This document shows positions 10,581 to 18,689 of a stretch of DNA of 64,000 nucleotides, piece by piece. The notes beneath the pieces are model-generated. The model saw nothing but the letters and a program-made list of their open reading frames with translations. It did not search any database and had not been told where the DNA came from. The position numbers were made by a program, and so were the translations under genes. The stretch covers positions 62,001 to 126,000 of the forward strand of contig NZ_PDYG01000123.1 of NCBI RefSeq assembly GCF_002735305.1, written 5' to 3'. Numbering within the stretch: position 1 is the stretch's first letter; the number at the start of each line of letters is the position of its first letter. This stretch comes from Agathobacter ruminis (GTDB lineage Bacteria; Bacillota; Clostridia; Lachnospirales; Lachnospiraceae).

Positions 10581-12291
10581 TTGCTTCAAACGCTTTCATC
10601 AACAGAGCACGATACACCGGATTGTTCCACCAAACAGATTTTTCAGACAGCCCGGTTTGCAAATCTGCATACGGTTTAGAGATCAGTCTGACCCTGATTT
10701 TTCGACGAGATGATTCCGTATCCACGACAGTCAGATAAACTGTCTTCTTCGTACAATTGCCATCCGAATCGGTCGCTGCAAAAATAAGAGGAAGAGTTGC
10801 ACGATCTGCAAGTCGACCGATTGCGGCAGCATCATAATTCATAATCACCGGAGTCAATATCCCATCTTCCATATCATATGCGCGCGCATATTTGCAAAGA
10901 AATGCCTCAGTCAGCTTTCCGCTTCGCGCCTCCTGTACTGTAAAATACATGTCCCGCGCTTCCACCGCAGGAACCGCATCTGAGAGCGCATATATGGTAA
11001 TGACAGCCTGATCTGTATTCAAAACACCTGCTTCTTTTGCAAGTGCAGCAACAGTCATTTCTGTTTTTGCATCATACAGCTTCCCGCTCTTGGGCTTCGC
11101 ATGCAGACTCCATCCGGCAAAACTGTCCATCGGCGCATCCGGCATCACAATCGTCTGTGTCACATCCACTCTCATCGTTTTGATCACCGCTTGTGGATTT
11201 TGCCGTACAAAGCGGATGGTATATGTATTGGGCAGCCATATCGCATACAATTTTGTGCTTGCATAATGTTCTACAATCCAATTATCGCTCACGGCCGCTG
11301 TTGTTGAATAATCACGTCTGCTTTGACTGCGTGTACTGCCCCATCCGCTCTGATAATATCCGGCGCGTGTCCAGCCCGGATTAGGAAATGCCTGGTTCTT
11401 TTTTTGAAACTGAAAAGTCGCTTTGACACTGGTCTGATCCGTCCCACTTTGGTTACGATAAAAAGTAACCGTCGTCTTCATCACGGTTGCATATGCGGTC
11501 CATTTGGAATTGTCATTGACCAGAAAAGAGACTTTTGCAGTTGTCTCTGTCGAAGGCCCGCTCCATTTTGAAAAGGTATATCCCTTTTGCACCTGCGCCG
11601 ATATGACCGCTTTGGTGCCGTAACAATAGTTTCCTTCACCGGATACCGAAGCGATTCCGCTTCCTTTCGATAATTTCACGGAATAGAAAAGTCCCTGCAC
11701 CGATTTCCCGTAGTAGCTTTGCAATGCCACCTTCGATGCCACGGACCAGTCCTGTGCTCCGACAATCCCATCATAGGTTGTATAGACCACACCGCTGATC
11801 GGTCCGGAGTCATTCATGCTGCCCTGCACCACTCCATTTTTTACTACAACCATACATGCATTCAGCCGAATCGACACCTTGCCCTCCCGCAACAGATTCA
11901 GCGCCTGTCCTGTCATGCGCGATTGCATGTCCGACAACTGAAATGCATACAGATTGTATTCATAATCTCCGCTTTTTCGATTATCAACCCGCTTCAAATA
12001 TTTCCCGCCAAGCGCAAAATAGATTGTCTGCAGCAACTTGTCATTGTTATCACGGATCAGCAGTTTCCAGCCGATGGTACGATATTTGATTCCTGATGTA
12101 GAACTTGCCCCACGGCTTCCGAAATAGACTTTTCCGTCTTTTTCCGAGGTCGGATGAAAAACCGGCTCACCACCATATTCGAGATAATAGTCCGTAGCCT
12201 GGTTCCAGACGGATGCACGCACAGTCTGCGTACAACCGGTCCACAGAATCAACGCCAAAAGAAGCGGCCGGATATATTTTTTTGCCTTCAA
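10576..12291 (-). CDS. Secreted surface protein of the pilus operon
   Basis: A 571-residue exported protein, last gene of the Tad-like operon. The N-terminus has a signal sequence (IRPLLLALILWTGCTQTVRA) that could be cleaved at TVRA or lipidated at WTGC. Two segments resemble InlB B-repeat/beta-grasp modules: GYTFSKWSGPSTET near 240 and a second ending in KLYAIWLPNTY near 350. The C-terminal third resembles DUF5011-like Ig folds (YDMEDGILTPVIMNYD). No sortase motif is seen. Context suggests a pilus-associated or tip adhesin, but this is inference. It starts two bases after the preceding gene. Confidence 0.72.
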   Translation of the reverse strand: MKAKKYIRPLLLALILWTGCTQTVRASVWNQATDYYLEYGGEPVFHPTSEKDGKVYFGSRGASSTSGIKYRTIGWKLLIRDNNDKLLQTIYFALGGKYLKRVDNRKSGDYEYNLYAFQLSDMQSRMTGQALNLLREGKVSIRLNACMVVVKNGVVQGSMNDSGPISGVVYTTYDGIVGAQDWSVASKVALQSYYGKSVQGLFYSVKLSKGSGIASVSGEGNYCYGTKAVISAQVQKGYTFSKWSGPSTETTAKVSFLVNDNSKWTAYATVMKTTVTFYRNQSGTDQTSVKATFQFQKKNQAFPNPGWTRAGYYQSGWGSTRSQSRRDYSTTAAVSDNWIVEHYASTKLYAIWLPNTYTIRFVRQNPQAVIKTMRVDVTQTIVMPDAPMDSFAGWSLHAKPKSGKLYDAKTEMTVAALAKEAGVLNTDQAVITIYALSDAVPAVEARDMYFTVQEARSGKLTEAFLCKYARAYDMEDGILTPVIMNYDAAAIGRLADRATLPLIFAATDSDGNCTKKTVYLTVVDTESSRRKIRVRLISKPYADLQTGLSEKSVWWNNPVYRALLMKAFEAK

Positions 12292-12293
12292 AT

Positions 12294-12659
12294 CTATCCC
12301 TCCTGTTCTACAATCGCAGTCTTTTCATACTCCCGCTGTGTCATGATTCCAAATGGATTCCGATATTTTTCCGTAATGCAAACGGACAGAATCCCTTTGT
12401 CTGTATCACAGACTCTGACTGCAATCTCAAATTGCGAATCTGAAGCAATCCGGGTTGCCAGCTCCCCGGACAAAAGCGCACGGACTTGTGTTTCATCCGC
12501 TTTGGTTCCGTAAGATTGTTTTAATACAGTCGTAACTGCCCTTGAAAGGATATGCTCCATCTCGTTTTTGCGTGAGATATTTCCATAAATCGACATGCAG
12601 GTCAATATCGAATACAGCATAATCAGTCCACAGACTGTCCCCATAATAATATTTTTCAT
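12294..12659 (-). CDS. Pseudopilin-like membrane protein of the pilus operon
   Basis: A 121-residue protein with a single N-terminal membrane segment (IIMGTVCGLIMLYSILTCM) and a soluble outer domain of about 95 residues. It starts in an ATGA overlap with the preceding gene, so the two are coupled. The layout matches TadE/TadF-like minor pilins, which help to prime assembly, but the sequence itself is not recognised. Confidence 0.6.
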   Translation of the reverse strand: MKNIIMGTVCGLIMLYSILTCMSIYGNISRKNEMEHILSRAVTTVLKQSYGTKADETQVRALLSGELATRIASDSQFEIAVRVCDTDKGILSVCITEKYRNPFGIMTQREYEKTAIVEQEG

Positions 12660-13129
12660 GTCAGGCCTCCCGGAACCGGTGTCTGGACCGGAATCGTAAC
12701 TGTGCAATTTTGGATTATGCCATTTTGATCCGTCCCCGAAAAAGAAAAATCATAAATTCCCGGTTCTTCGAGACAAATGACCGCCCCATCATTTTCCTGC
12801 TGAAACAGGAAAGATTGTCCATTTTGGTTTTGCACCATTGTCAGCTGTAGTTGCACAGGACTGCCGGTGCTGTCTTTCGCCTCAAAATGATCTTTGACCT
12901 CCGTCCGGACACCTGCGACAATCGGATGGTCTACCAGATATCCGATATGAATTCCCGTCTGACGCTCATATTTTGAAAATGCCACATTATCCTGTTGCAC
13001 CTGCCGGTGGGAAGGATACAGTTGACCGATTCCATTTGTGAGATGATTTTTTCCCACAAACAGAATCATCACCGCCAGCACACTGACCGCAATCATCATC
13101 CCTCCGAATTGCGATATAATTTCACGCAT
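12656..13129 (-). CDS. Minor pilin-like protein with beta-rich outer domain
   Basis: A 157-residue protein. The N-terminus MREIISQFGGMMIAVSVLA continues as one hydrophobic helix and mirrors those of the short pilin-like proteins of this operon (Q7-F8-G9 where they have E7-Y8-G9). The remainder is a soluble domain rich in beta-type sequence (GIYDFSFSGTDQNG) resembling an Ig-like or cadherin-like fold. Likely a minor subunit of the pilus. Its stop overlaps the next start. Confidence 0.58.
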   Translation of the reverse strand: MREIISQFGGMMIAVSVLAVMILFVGKNHLTNGIGQLYPSHRQVQQDNVAFSKYERQTGIHIGYLVDHPIVAGVRTEVKDHFEAKDSTGSPVQLQLTMVQNQNGQSFLFQQENDGAVICLEEPGIYDFSFSGTDQNGIIQNCTVTIPVQTPVPGGLT

Positions 13130-13138
13130 ACAGACCTC

Positions 13139-13285
13139 CTATCCTGCTCCGTTGACCAGTAAAAACAATAATTTTGAAAGCCCGCCGTCTCCGGACAAAA
13201 ACATCATCCGAATCACCCAGAATATTGCAGTTGCTCCCAGAACAGAAAGCACTGTCAGGCCATACTCACTCAAAAGATTTTTCAT
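13139..13285 (-). CDS. Short Flp-like pilin, 48 residues
   Basis: A small protein, MKNLLSEYGLTVLSVLGA followed by a hydrophobic helix and the tail NGAG. GGAGG sits eight bases before the ATG. The N-terminus shares E7-Y8-G9 with the other short proteins of this operon. Its genomic place beside CpaF and the Tad platform, its size and the single helix all fit an Flp-type pilin, although the usual longer leader peptide is missing. Confidence 0.62.
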   Translation of the reverse strand: MKNLLSEYGLTVLSVLGATAIFWVIRMMFLSGDGGLSKLLFLLVNGAG

Positions 13286-13303
13286 TTAATATCCTCCTCG
13301 GAT

Positions 13304-13402
13304 TTATAAGAGCGTCGCTATGTATCTGATTGCATGAACAGCGCTCAAGCCTATAATTGCCAAGACGAGACTAATCCCATATTCTTCCAGTATTTCTACC
13401 AT
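13304..13402 (-). CDS. Very short Flp-like protein, 32 residues
   Basis: MVEILEEYGISLVLAIIGLS continues for twelve residues to the stop. GGAGG seven bases upstream supports translation. It again has E7-Y8-G9 and one hydrophobic helix. It may be a pilin subunit or a small membrane adaptor. The gap to the next gene is 18 bases. Confidence 0.5.
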   Translation of the reverse strand: MVEILEEYGISLVLAIIGLSAVHAIRYIATLL

Positions 13403-13415
13403 GCAAACCTCCTTA

Positions 13416-13790
13416 TCAATAGGTATATGCCGACAAAATATGCGTCTGTTCTTCCTGCAATCCGAAAATGTGGAGCGCATATTTCAATTCCACTTTTGCT
13501 GTCTCGCATTGAATCTGCGCCGGAACCATTGCCGCATCCTGTATCACAATCGGTGTTTTCCCGGGTTGATACAGCGTCACCTCCAGCCTGCAGCCTGCAG
13601 TCTGCGCGCGCATGCAACATTCGCGCAAAACATCCGGATAATAATCACTTTCTTCCAGTTCTTTGACAATTTTAGCATGCAGATTCTGCGCTTCCATGAC
13701 ATGCAAAAATTGAGCAAACATTCCGATGCAGCAGCTGCACATCAACAAAATCAAAAATACTCCCAAAAAAGTTTTGATAATCTGATTCAC
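13416..13790 (-). CDS. TadE-like minor pilin (tentative)
   Basis: A 124-residue protein with one N-terminal membrane helix (KTFLGVFLILLMCSCCIGMF) and a soluble domain with several cysteines (ECCMRAQTAGC, CETAKV). Position directly after the inner-membrane platform gene matches TadE-type pseudopilins or the DUF4320-like proteins found in clostridial Tad clusters; the match is by layout, not by a clear motif. Confidence 0.6.
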   Translation of the reverse strand: MNQIIKTFLGVFLILLMCSCCIGMFAQFLHVMEAQNLHAKIVKELEESDYYPDVLRECCMRAQTAGCRLEVTLYQPGKTPIVIQDAAMVPAQIQCETAKVELKYALHIFGLQEEQTHILSAYTY

Positions 13791-13799
13791 CCAAGCCTC

Positions 13800-15182
13800 C
13801 TATCCGGTCTGTCCCATAAATGCAAACAAAAACATTAGCATGTCCGCGATCAGTTTCATGGATGCTGTCAGCACCGGAGCCAAAAACAGCAAATACATCC
13901 CACTGCATTTGTCTTTCAGGCGTACCTGTTCCGCCTCATCCAGCGCGCGATAATTATTGCTGACGAGATTCATCAGTTGTCCCTTTGCATTCCCGCTGTT
14001 TCCCATGGAAAGTGCATATAACATACTCATCGCTGTTGAAATCTGAGGCATCTGAAAGTCCTGCAAAAAATGATGGTAAGGTCGCGCCGACTCCGGATCC
14101 ACAATCAGTTCCTGTTCCAGCCGGCTCAAATCCGTCATCAGAATCTGCGGCGCATGCAATGTGGATTTTTGAATTGCAACCTGTACATTTTCGGTTTGCA
14201 GCAGCAATACCAGATCGACCAGCCAATGTGGAAAGGCACTTCGTATTTCCTTTTGCACCTGACGCCGGCGCAGTGTTTGCCCGATATAATGCTGATTCAG
14301 CACAACAAATGAAACCGCAAGCCCAAATGCACCGTACCATGGGTGCTTTAATATGATACAGATTGCCGAAAGAATCATAAAAGGAATCCCGGCAAGAAGT
14401 GAATTCCGCCAGCCTTTTGACATATCATAATTACGATAATCATTCAGTCTTTGCGTGCTTCTCTTCTCATCCGAAAAAGCATCCAATTTAATCCAATCTT
14501 CATTTAAGAATTTTGCTCCGCCGAATATAATCAATACATCCAGCGCAATTACGACAACACTCAAAGTCTGTGTGACAATATTTGCACTAATGTCCAGATT
14601 CATGACCGGCAGATAGAGAATACAGCTGCAAATCACAAGAGAAGCAATCACGGAAAGAACAATTTCACGCAGGGACTTTTTACGGTCGCGAATCGAATCC
14701 TCAATGCGCATTTTCCATCGATTCTCATCCTCCTCCATCAATGCAATTGCCTCCCTTCGTTCTCCGCCTGTCATTTCCACACGCAGCATAAAATCATGCA
14801 GGTCTTTCACACGCTTGCAATCATATGCTTTTGCGATCATTTCCAGTGCATCAGCTGTCACTTCCGATTCATCAAAGGTTAACTGGATATGGTCGCAGGC
14901 CTCCGTCAGGATTGCTTTAAGCGGGCCCGGATTGACAGAAATTGCAGTATCCGATAAAGCAGCATCGATTTTGCCGGATTTCAAAAAGGCGCGAAACATC
15001 ATTTCAAGGTATAAGCAGGTCTCCTGAAATCTTTGATACTGCCGTTTTTGCAAGACATCCTTTTTGCGCCAGAATAACACTGCAATCATTCCAATCGCCA
15101 GGACAATGGCCGTCACAATCCAATTCAGTTTCAACATCAGATGAAGGAAATAAACAATCATCATCATTCCAAGATATTTCAT
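13800..15182 (-). CDS. Tad pilus inner-membrane platform, TadB/TadC fused
   Basis: A 460-residue membrane protein with two T2SS-F-like cytoplasmic helical domains in one chain. The first lies at about 45-170 (FRAFLKSGKIDAAL ... RVEMTGGERREAI), is followed by membrane spans (IVLSVIASLVICSCILYLPV), then a second pair of spans near 265-300 and a second domain at about 310-430 (SAFPHWLVDLVLLLQTENVQ), ending with a last span. In most Tad systems these are separate TadB and TadC. It starts immediately after cpaF with GGAGGTG. It should form the assembly base on which the CpaF ATPase acts. Confidence 0.82.
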   Translation of the reverse strand: MKYLGMMMIVYFLHLMLKLNWIVTAIVLAIGMIAVLFWRKKDVLQKRQYQRFQETCLYLEMMFRAFLKSGKIDAALSDTAISVNPGPLKAILTEACDHIQLTFDESEVTADALEMIAKAYDCKRVKDLHDFMLRVEMTGGERREAIALMEEDENRWKMRIEDSIRDRKKSLREIVLSVIASLVICSCILYLPVMNLDISANIVTQTLSVVVIALDVLIIFGGAKFLNEDWIKLDAFSDEKRSTQRLNDYRNYDMSKGWRNSLLAGIPFMILSAICIILKHPWYGAFGLAVSFVVLNQHYIGQTLRRRQVQKEIRSAFPHWLVDLVLLLQTENVQVAIQKSTLHAPQILMTDLSRLEQELIVDPESARPYHHFLQDFQMPQISTAMSMLYALSMGNSGNAKGQLMNLVSNNYRALDEAEQVRLKDKCSGMYLLFLAPVLTASMKLIADMLMFLFAFMGQTG

Positions 15183-16256
15183 TTACACCTCCGCATGCTC
15201 TACTGTTTCAGATCCGCTGTCGACAATGTTTTGCGCAAACGGGTCCACGATTCCAGACCGGTTCAGCCGATGCAGAATGTGCGCCGGTATTTCATGTGTA
15301 CACAGTCGCCCGGATTGCACCAGCATATAAATATGATTCCCCTGCTCATCGCGATCAAACAGGCAAAGCTGATCAATATACCGATAAATCTTGTGCTGCG
15401 CGTTTTTTTTGCGGCGAATCAAAATGCCGACATCGATTGCTTCGTAGATATCATTTTCGAGCCGGTCCGCATCAATGCGATTCTCCAACATACTCAATAT
15501 CCTGTCCGGCACATGATGCACATCATCGGTATGCAGTGTGGTCATTCCGCATACGCCGGTGGACCAGCTTTCCAGCAAATATTTCACTTCCCTGCCGCGC
15601 GCCTCTGAGAGCATAATCCATTTCGGATTCAGCCGCAGTGATGACTTGATTGCCTGTGCATAATCAAATTGATCTCCGACACGCACTTCCACACAGTCCT
15701 TTCCCGGATTGGTCTGGCGGTATCGCAATTCCATCGTATCCTCGATGGTAATTACCCGGTCACTGGCCGGAATAAATTGCGACAGGAACTTCACACACTC
15801 TGTTTTTCCCACTCCTGGCATGCCACAGAAAACCATATTCATCTTTGCATGAACAAAGTTCAAAAGGAGATTTAGAACCGCCTCCTCACAATAATCCTCG
15901 CGTAGGGCTGACTCAGCCGTCAGCCGAATCACGGGAGGGGTTTTTCTGATGCTGACAGTTCTGCCGTTTCTCGCCACAGATTCATGCAAAATGGTCACAC
16001 GCAAATCCGGAGTCTCTGCTTCGAGCACAGGATTTTGTTTGTTGAATTGCCGGCTGATGACGTTTGCAATCCGATTGGTGAATTGTTCAATAAACGCTGT
16101 CGTAATATTGGCTTTTACATACGCGTCCGGGACAGGATACCGTTCATTGAGAATATTGGTCAGCCATACCTGATTGCCATTGTAATCGATATCCGTCACT
16201 TCATCGCTTTCCACAAAGCGCCAGAAAGGTCCAAAATAATCTTTGCCCAGTTCCAT
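15183..16256 (-). CDS. cpaF: Pilus assembly ATPase CpaF/TadA family
   Basis: A 357-residue secretion ATPase that powers pilus assembly from the cytoplasm. Walker A GMPGVGKTE (145-153), acidic box ITIEDTMELRY, Walker B-like WIMLSEARGRE (213-223) and the histidine box TTLHTDDVHHVPDR are present. The N-terminal domain (DIDYNGNQVWLTN) matches the CpaF N-domain but is short. It is the second gene of the operon, seven bases after the Flp-like gene, and the only ATPase seen, so it probably drives both extension and any retraction. No TadZ or prepilin peptidase is encoded here. Confidence 0.93.
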   Translation of the reverse strand: MELGKDYFGPFWRFVESDEVTDIDYNGNQVWLTNILNERYPVPDAYVKANITTAFIEQFTNRIANVISRQFNKQNPVLEAETPDLRVTILHESVARNGRTVSIRKTPPVIRLTAESALREDYCEEAVLNLLLNFVHAKMNMVFCGMPGVGKTECVKFLSQFIPASDRVITIEDTMELRYRQTNPGKDCVEVRVGDQFDYAQAIKSSLRLNPKWIMLSEARGREVKYLLESWSTGVCGMTTLHTDDVHHVPDRILSMLENRIDADRLENDIYEAIDVGILIRRKKNAQHKIYRYIDQLCLFDRDEQGNHIYMLVQSGRLCTHEIPAHILHRLNRSGIVDPFAQNIVDSGSETVEHAEV

Positions 16257-16263
16257 GGCACAC

Positions 16264-16440
16264 CTACATACCGGCCGCGCTGTCTGCTGTGCTGATAAAA
16301 TGCTCGATCAGATTTGCAAACGCTTTGCCGACCACGCCGGAACCGTCCGTGCCTACAACGACAAGGATCACTGCCAAAACGGCAAGAATCGCAGTAATCG
16401 TAATCAAAATACCACCGTATTCCTGAAATATTTCTTTCAT
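16264..16440 (-). CDS. Flp-like major pilin candidate, 58 residues
   Basis: First gene of the pilus operon: MKEIFQEYGGILITITAILA, then more hydrophobic residues and a small polar tail rich in glycine and alanine (TDGSGVVGKAFANLIEHF). GGAG lies seven bases before the ATG. Glutamate 7 and tyrosine 8 followed by glycine and a hydrophobic helix fit the mature Flp pilin pattern, but only two residues precede the point where the canonical leader would be cut. Its leading position fits a major subunit. Confidence 0.68.
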   Translation of the reverse strand: MKEIFQEYGGILITITAILAVLAVILVVVGTDGSGVVGKAFANLIEHFISTADSAAGM

Positions 16441-16515
16441 ATTGTCTCCATTCCGATGGGGGAAAGAGTGTGCGAATGCACTTGATTTAAATTGAATTCC
16501 AAAAAAGTAATTCTA

Positions 16516-16544
16516 GTTATACAAAATAATTTTGGATTTGTAAA
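16516..16544 (-). promoter_or_regulatory. Promoter of the Tad-like pilus operon
   Basis: On the minus strand TTTACA (complement of 16539-16544), a 17-base spacer and TATAAC (complement of 16516-16521), about 75 bases before the first gene. Its -35 box overlaps that of the divergent promoter on the plus strand. Confidence 0.55.
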
Positions 16545-16566
16545 TAGGACATTTATCCCTTATAAT
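16538..16566 (+). promoter_or_regulatory. Promoter of the sugar-binding-type gene
   Basis: TTGTAA (16538-16543), 17-base spacer, TATAAT (16561-16566). The gene starts about 35 bases after the expected transcription start. Confidence 0.65.
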
Positions 16567-16606
16567 AATGGAGTAAAGATATTTTTCATCCGAAAGGAGT
16601 ATGTCT

Positions 16607-17464
16607 ATGCAAGACAAGGAAACATATCGAATCGGTATCGTCCTGACAAATTTCATGTCCTATACGCCAAGCGGTATTCTGGAAGAAATTTCAAAAGTTT
16701 TTCGCGAGCAGGGACATATCACCTTATATACCGAAACAAACGGAAATCTTGAAGACGAACGAAGAGCCATCTCCTATCTGGTTGAAGAGACAGACGGTTT
16801 GATTATCATGTCCTGTGCCAAAGACTATTCAGAGATTGAAGATGTGTTGCCGGATTCTTTCCCGGCCGTTTTTCTGCTGAGTTATCCTCGCAACTGCAGA
16901 AAATCCGTCATCATCGAAAATGATTATTCAGCCATTTATCAGGGCATTTTATCCCTTTCGAATCAGAATTTCCGCAAAATTGCCTGCGTAATCGAAAATC
17001 CGGACACTTTGGTCGGACAGTCTTACATAAAGGCATACGAAGATGCATTAACTGCCATCGGCCAGCCGATTGAAAAAAATATGATGATCGAAATCGATGA
17101 CTTTACATCCATGAATCCGACAAAAATCTTTTCACAGATTATTGCCTGCGGTGCCGAAGCAGTCTTTTGCACTTCGAGCGCTTTAACCGTATCGCTTTCC
17201 GATTGTCTGATTTATTATAATCACAATATCAACAACAAGCCGATTCCCCTTCTGGGTTACGGTGTCAGCGATGTCAGCATCGCCAGTTTTTTAAGTGTAG
17301 ATTTAATAAGCCATTCAGTTGCTGAATTTGCGAACCTTGCGTTCCAGACACTGATCTATTGCATTCGTCATCCAAATGAGACAGTGCAAAAAGAAAGAGT
17401 GCTCCAGTTAAAAGGAACACTCCAAATGCACAGATATAACGGATTAAATATTACAGAAGATTAA
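16607..17464 (+). CDS. LacI-type ligand-binding protein without DNA-binding domain
   Basis: A 285-residue protein with the periplasmic-binding-protein-like fold of LacI/GalR sensor domains: [20 protein letters not shown] at the start, [28 protein letters not shown] and [18 protein letters not shown]. It has neither a helix-turn-helix nor a signal peptide, so it is a cytoplasmic sensor domain alone. AAGGAG lies seven bases before the chosen ATG; an ATG two codons earlier is too close to the ribosome site. It is divergent from the pilus operon and convergent (four-base overlap) with the chemoreceptor-like gene. Ligand unknown. Confidence 0.8.
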   Translation: MQDKETYRIGIVLTNFMSYTPSGILEEISKVFREQGHITLYTETNGNLEDERRAISYLVEETDGLIIMSCAKDYSEIEDVLPDSFPAVFLLSYPRNCRKSVIIENDYSAIYQGILSLSNQNFRKIACVIENPDTLVGQSYIKAYEDALTAIGQPIEKNMMIEIDDFTSMNPTKIFSQIIACGAEAVFCTSSALTVSLSDCLIYYNHNINNKPIPLLGYGVSDVSIASFLSVDLISHSVAEFANLAFQTLIYCIRHPNETVQKERVLQLKGTLQMHRYNGLNITED

Positions 17465-18399
17465 CAATCTTCTTTCTCACAAATCTCGGAAGCCAGTTCC
17501 GAGATTTGTTTCATATTATCGATAAATCCTCTGATATGATCAGCCGAATCATTGGCAACATTCTTCATCGCATCAATTGAACTGGTGGAGGACTCCACCT
17601 GCGTGGTCAGATTCTGTGCGATATATGTGAAATCCTGCATTTTATCAAACATAATCTTGGAATCATTCTGATATTTGCGGCCAACCTCAACCAACTCATT
17701 ATAGCTGCCGATGGTCTTATCCTTCATAAATTCAAGCACCTTGGTCGCCTCTTCCGCAAGGCCCGATACCGCATTCAAAACAATATTGGAAATATCCTTA
17801 ATCTGAGACGCCGTCTCGCTGGAATTGGCTGCAAGTTTTTTGATTTCTTCCGCAACAACGGCAAATCCTTTACCTTCCTCGCCAGCGTGTGCCGCCTCAA
17901 TGGAAGCATTTAATGCAAGCAGATTGGTCTGATCGGAAATCTCGATAATATTGGATGTCAGATTGAGAATCAGCTCCGCTTTTCTGGATTCCTCGATTTT
18001 TTCATTCATATTCTGTTCAATGGTAACCGCCATTGCTTCCACTTCCTGGCGTTCCTTCTCCGAACGCATCATAATCTCATATGCATCTTTATTGGAATTT
18101 TCGGCATAATCGGCACCGTCTTTCGACTCTTCGCTCATTCCAAGGAATGAATCCTTCATGTCTTCCATCACATTGCTGATATTTGCAATTTCATCCGACA
18201 TGGTAAGAATGGAATCATAAGCATCTGACATTGCACCGGTCAAATCTGCAGAAGCATCACTCACACTCTGAGACTTTCGCTCTACGTTTTCGAGCATTTT
18301 TGCAAGGTCACTTGCATTTTTTTGAACAGCCGCAAGTTGCTCTTTCAAAATCTGATTTTTTTCTTCAATTTCGCTTAATGCCTTATTTCTTCTAGCCAT
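17461..18399 (-). CDS. Soluble methyl-accepting chemotaxis-type signalling protein
   Basis: A 312-residue all-helical protein with no membrane segment. The conserved hairpin tip that contacts CheA/CheW is intact: [20 protein letters not shown] followed by [17 protein letters not shown]. The N-terminal 100 residues are coiled coil without a recognised sensor domain. It is probably a cytoplasmic chemoreceptor that receives its signal from a partner or from the C-terminal stretch. The convergent neighbour is a ligand-binding domain lacking an output domain. The C-terminus ends in EICEKEDC. Confidence 0.88.
   Translation of the reverse strand: MARRNKALSEIEEKNQILKEQLAAVQKNASDLAKMLENVERKSQSVSDASADLTGAMSDAYDSILTMSDEIANISNVMEDMKDSFLGMSEESKDGADYAENSNKDAYEIMMRSEKERQEVEAMAVTIEQNMNEKIEESRKAELILNLTSNIIEISDQTNLLALNASIEAAHAGEEGKGFAVVAEEIKKLAANSSETASQIKDISNIVLNAVSGLAEEATKVLEFMKDKTIGSYNELVEVGRKYQNDSKIMFDKMQDFTYIAQNLTTQVESSTSSIDAMKNVANDSADHIRGFIDNMKQISELASEICEKEDC
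17480..17508 (+). terminator. Strong hairpin inside the 3' end of the convergent gene
   Basis: Perfect 12-base arms at 17480-17491 and 17497-17508 with a five-base loop. It is 15 bases past the stop of the plus-strand gene, where a terminator is expected, but only TTT follows. It also encodes residues near the C-terminus of the minus-strand chemoreceptor-like protein. Confidence 0.45.
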
Positions 18400-18535
18400 A
18401 TTCCACTCCTATATTCCTGATTATATTTTATAATTCGAAGAATTTTTTATTTTTTCAAATCCCTGCAGGTCCGATAGACATCGCCATCAGTCCTAAAATT
18501 AAAGTGCTGTTTATCAAAAAACACCATATACATTT

Positions 18536-18563
18536 ATTATAGCAAACTACATATTTTTGTAAA
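18536..18563 (-). promoter_or_regulatory. Promoter of the soluble chemoreceptor-like gene
   Basis: On the minus strand TTTACA (complement of 18558-18563), 16-base spacer, TATAAT (complement of 18536-18541). The transcript would have an untranslated leader of about 130 bases, in which no known riboswitch was recognised. Confidence 0.65.
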
Positions 18564-18624
18564 CCTTTTATGTTTTCTCACAAACGTCCTCGCCCCATGG
18601 CCCCGGTAAGTTCAGGACATACAA

Positions 18625-18650
18625 AAAGGCCCCGAAGGGCCCTTTAACTC
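18625..18650 (-). terminator. Terminator of the aminotransferase gene
   Basis: A GC-rich hairpin around a TTCG loop (AAAGG and CCC arms with one G-G mismatch), followed on the minus strand by TTTTTG. It lies 40 bases after the stop at 18690. The rest of 18400-18689 holds the chemoreceptor promoter and leader and no gene. Confidence 0.75.
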
Positions 18651-18689
18651 AGTCGGGCTACAAGCTCCGAGCGAGTCTTGACAAATTGA

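Noticed and set aside
10576-16440. Type II secretion or competence (ComG) operon instead of a Tad-type pilus
   Set aside because: The ATPase has CpaF motifs, the platform has two T2SSF-like halves of TadB/TadC type, and the subunits lack the GFxxxE class III leader of ComG pilins.
18440-18530. c-di-GMP or other riboswitch before the soluble chemoreceptor
   Set aside because: None of the conserved cores I know could be placed on either strand.
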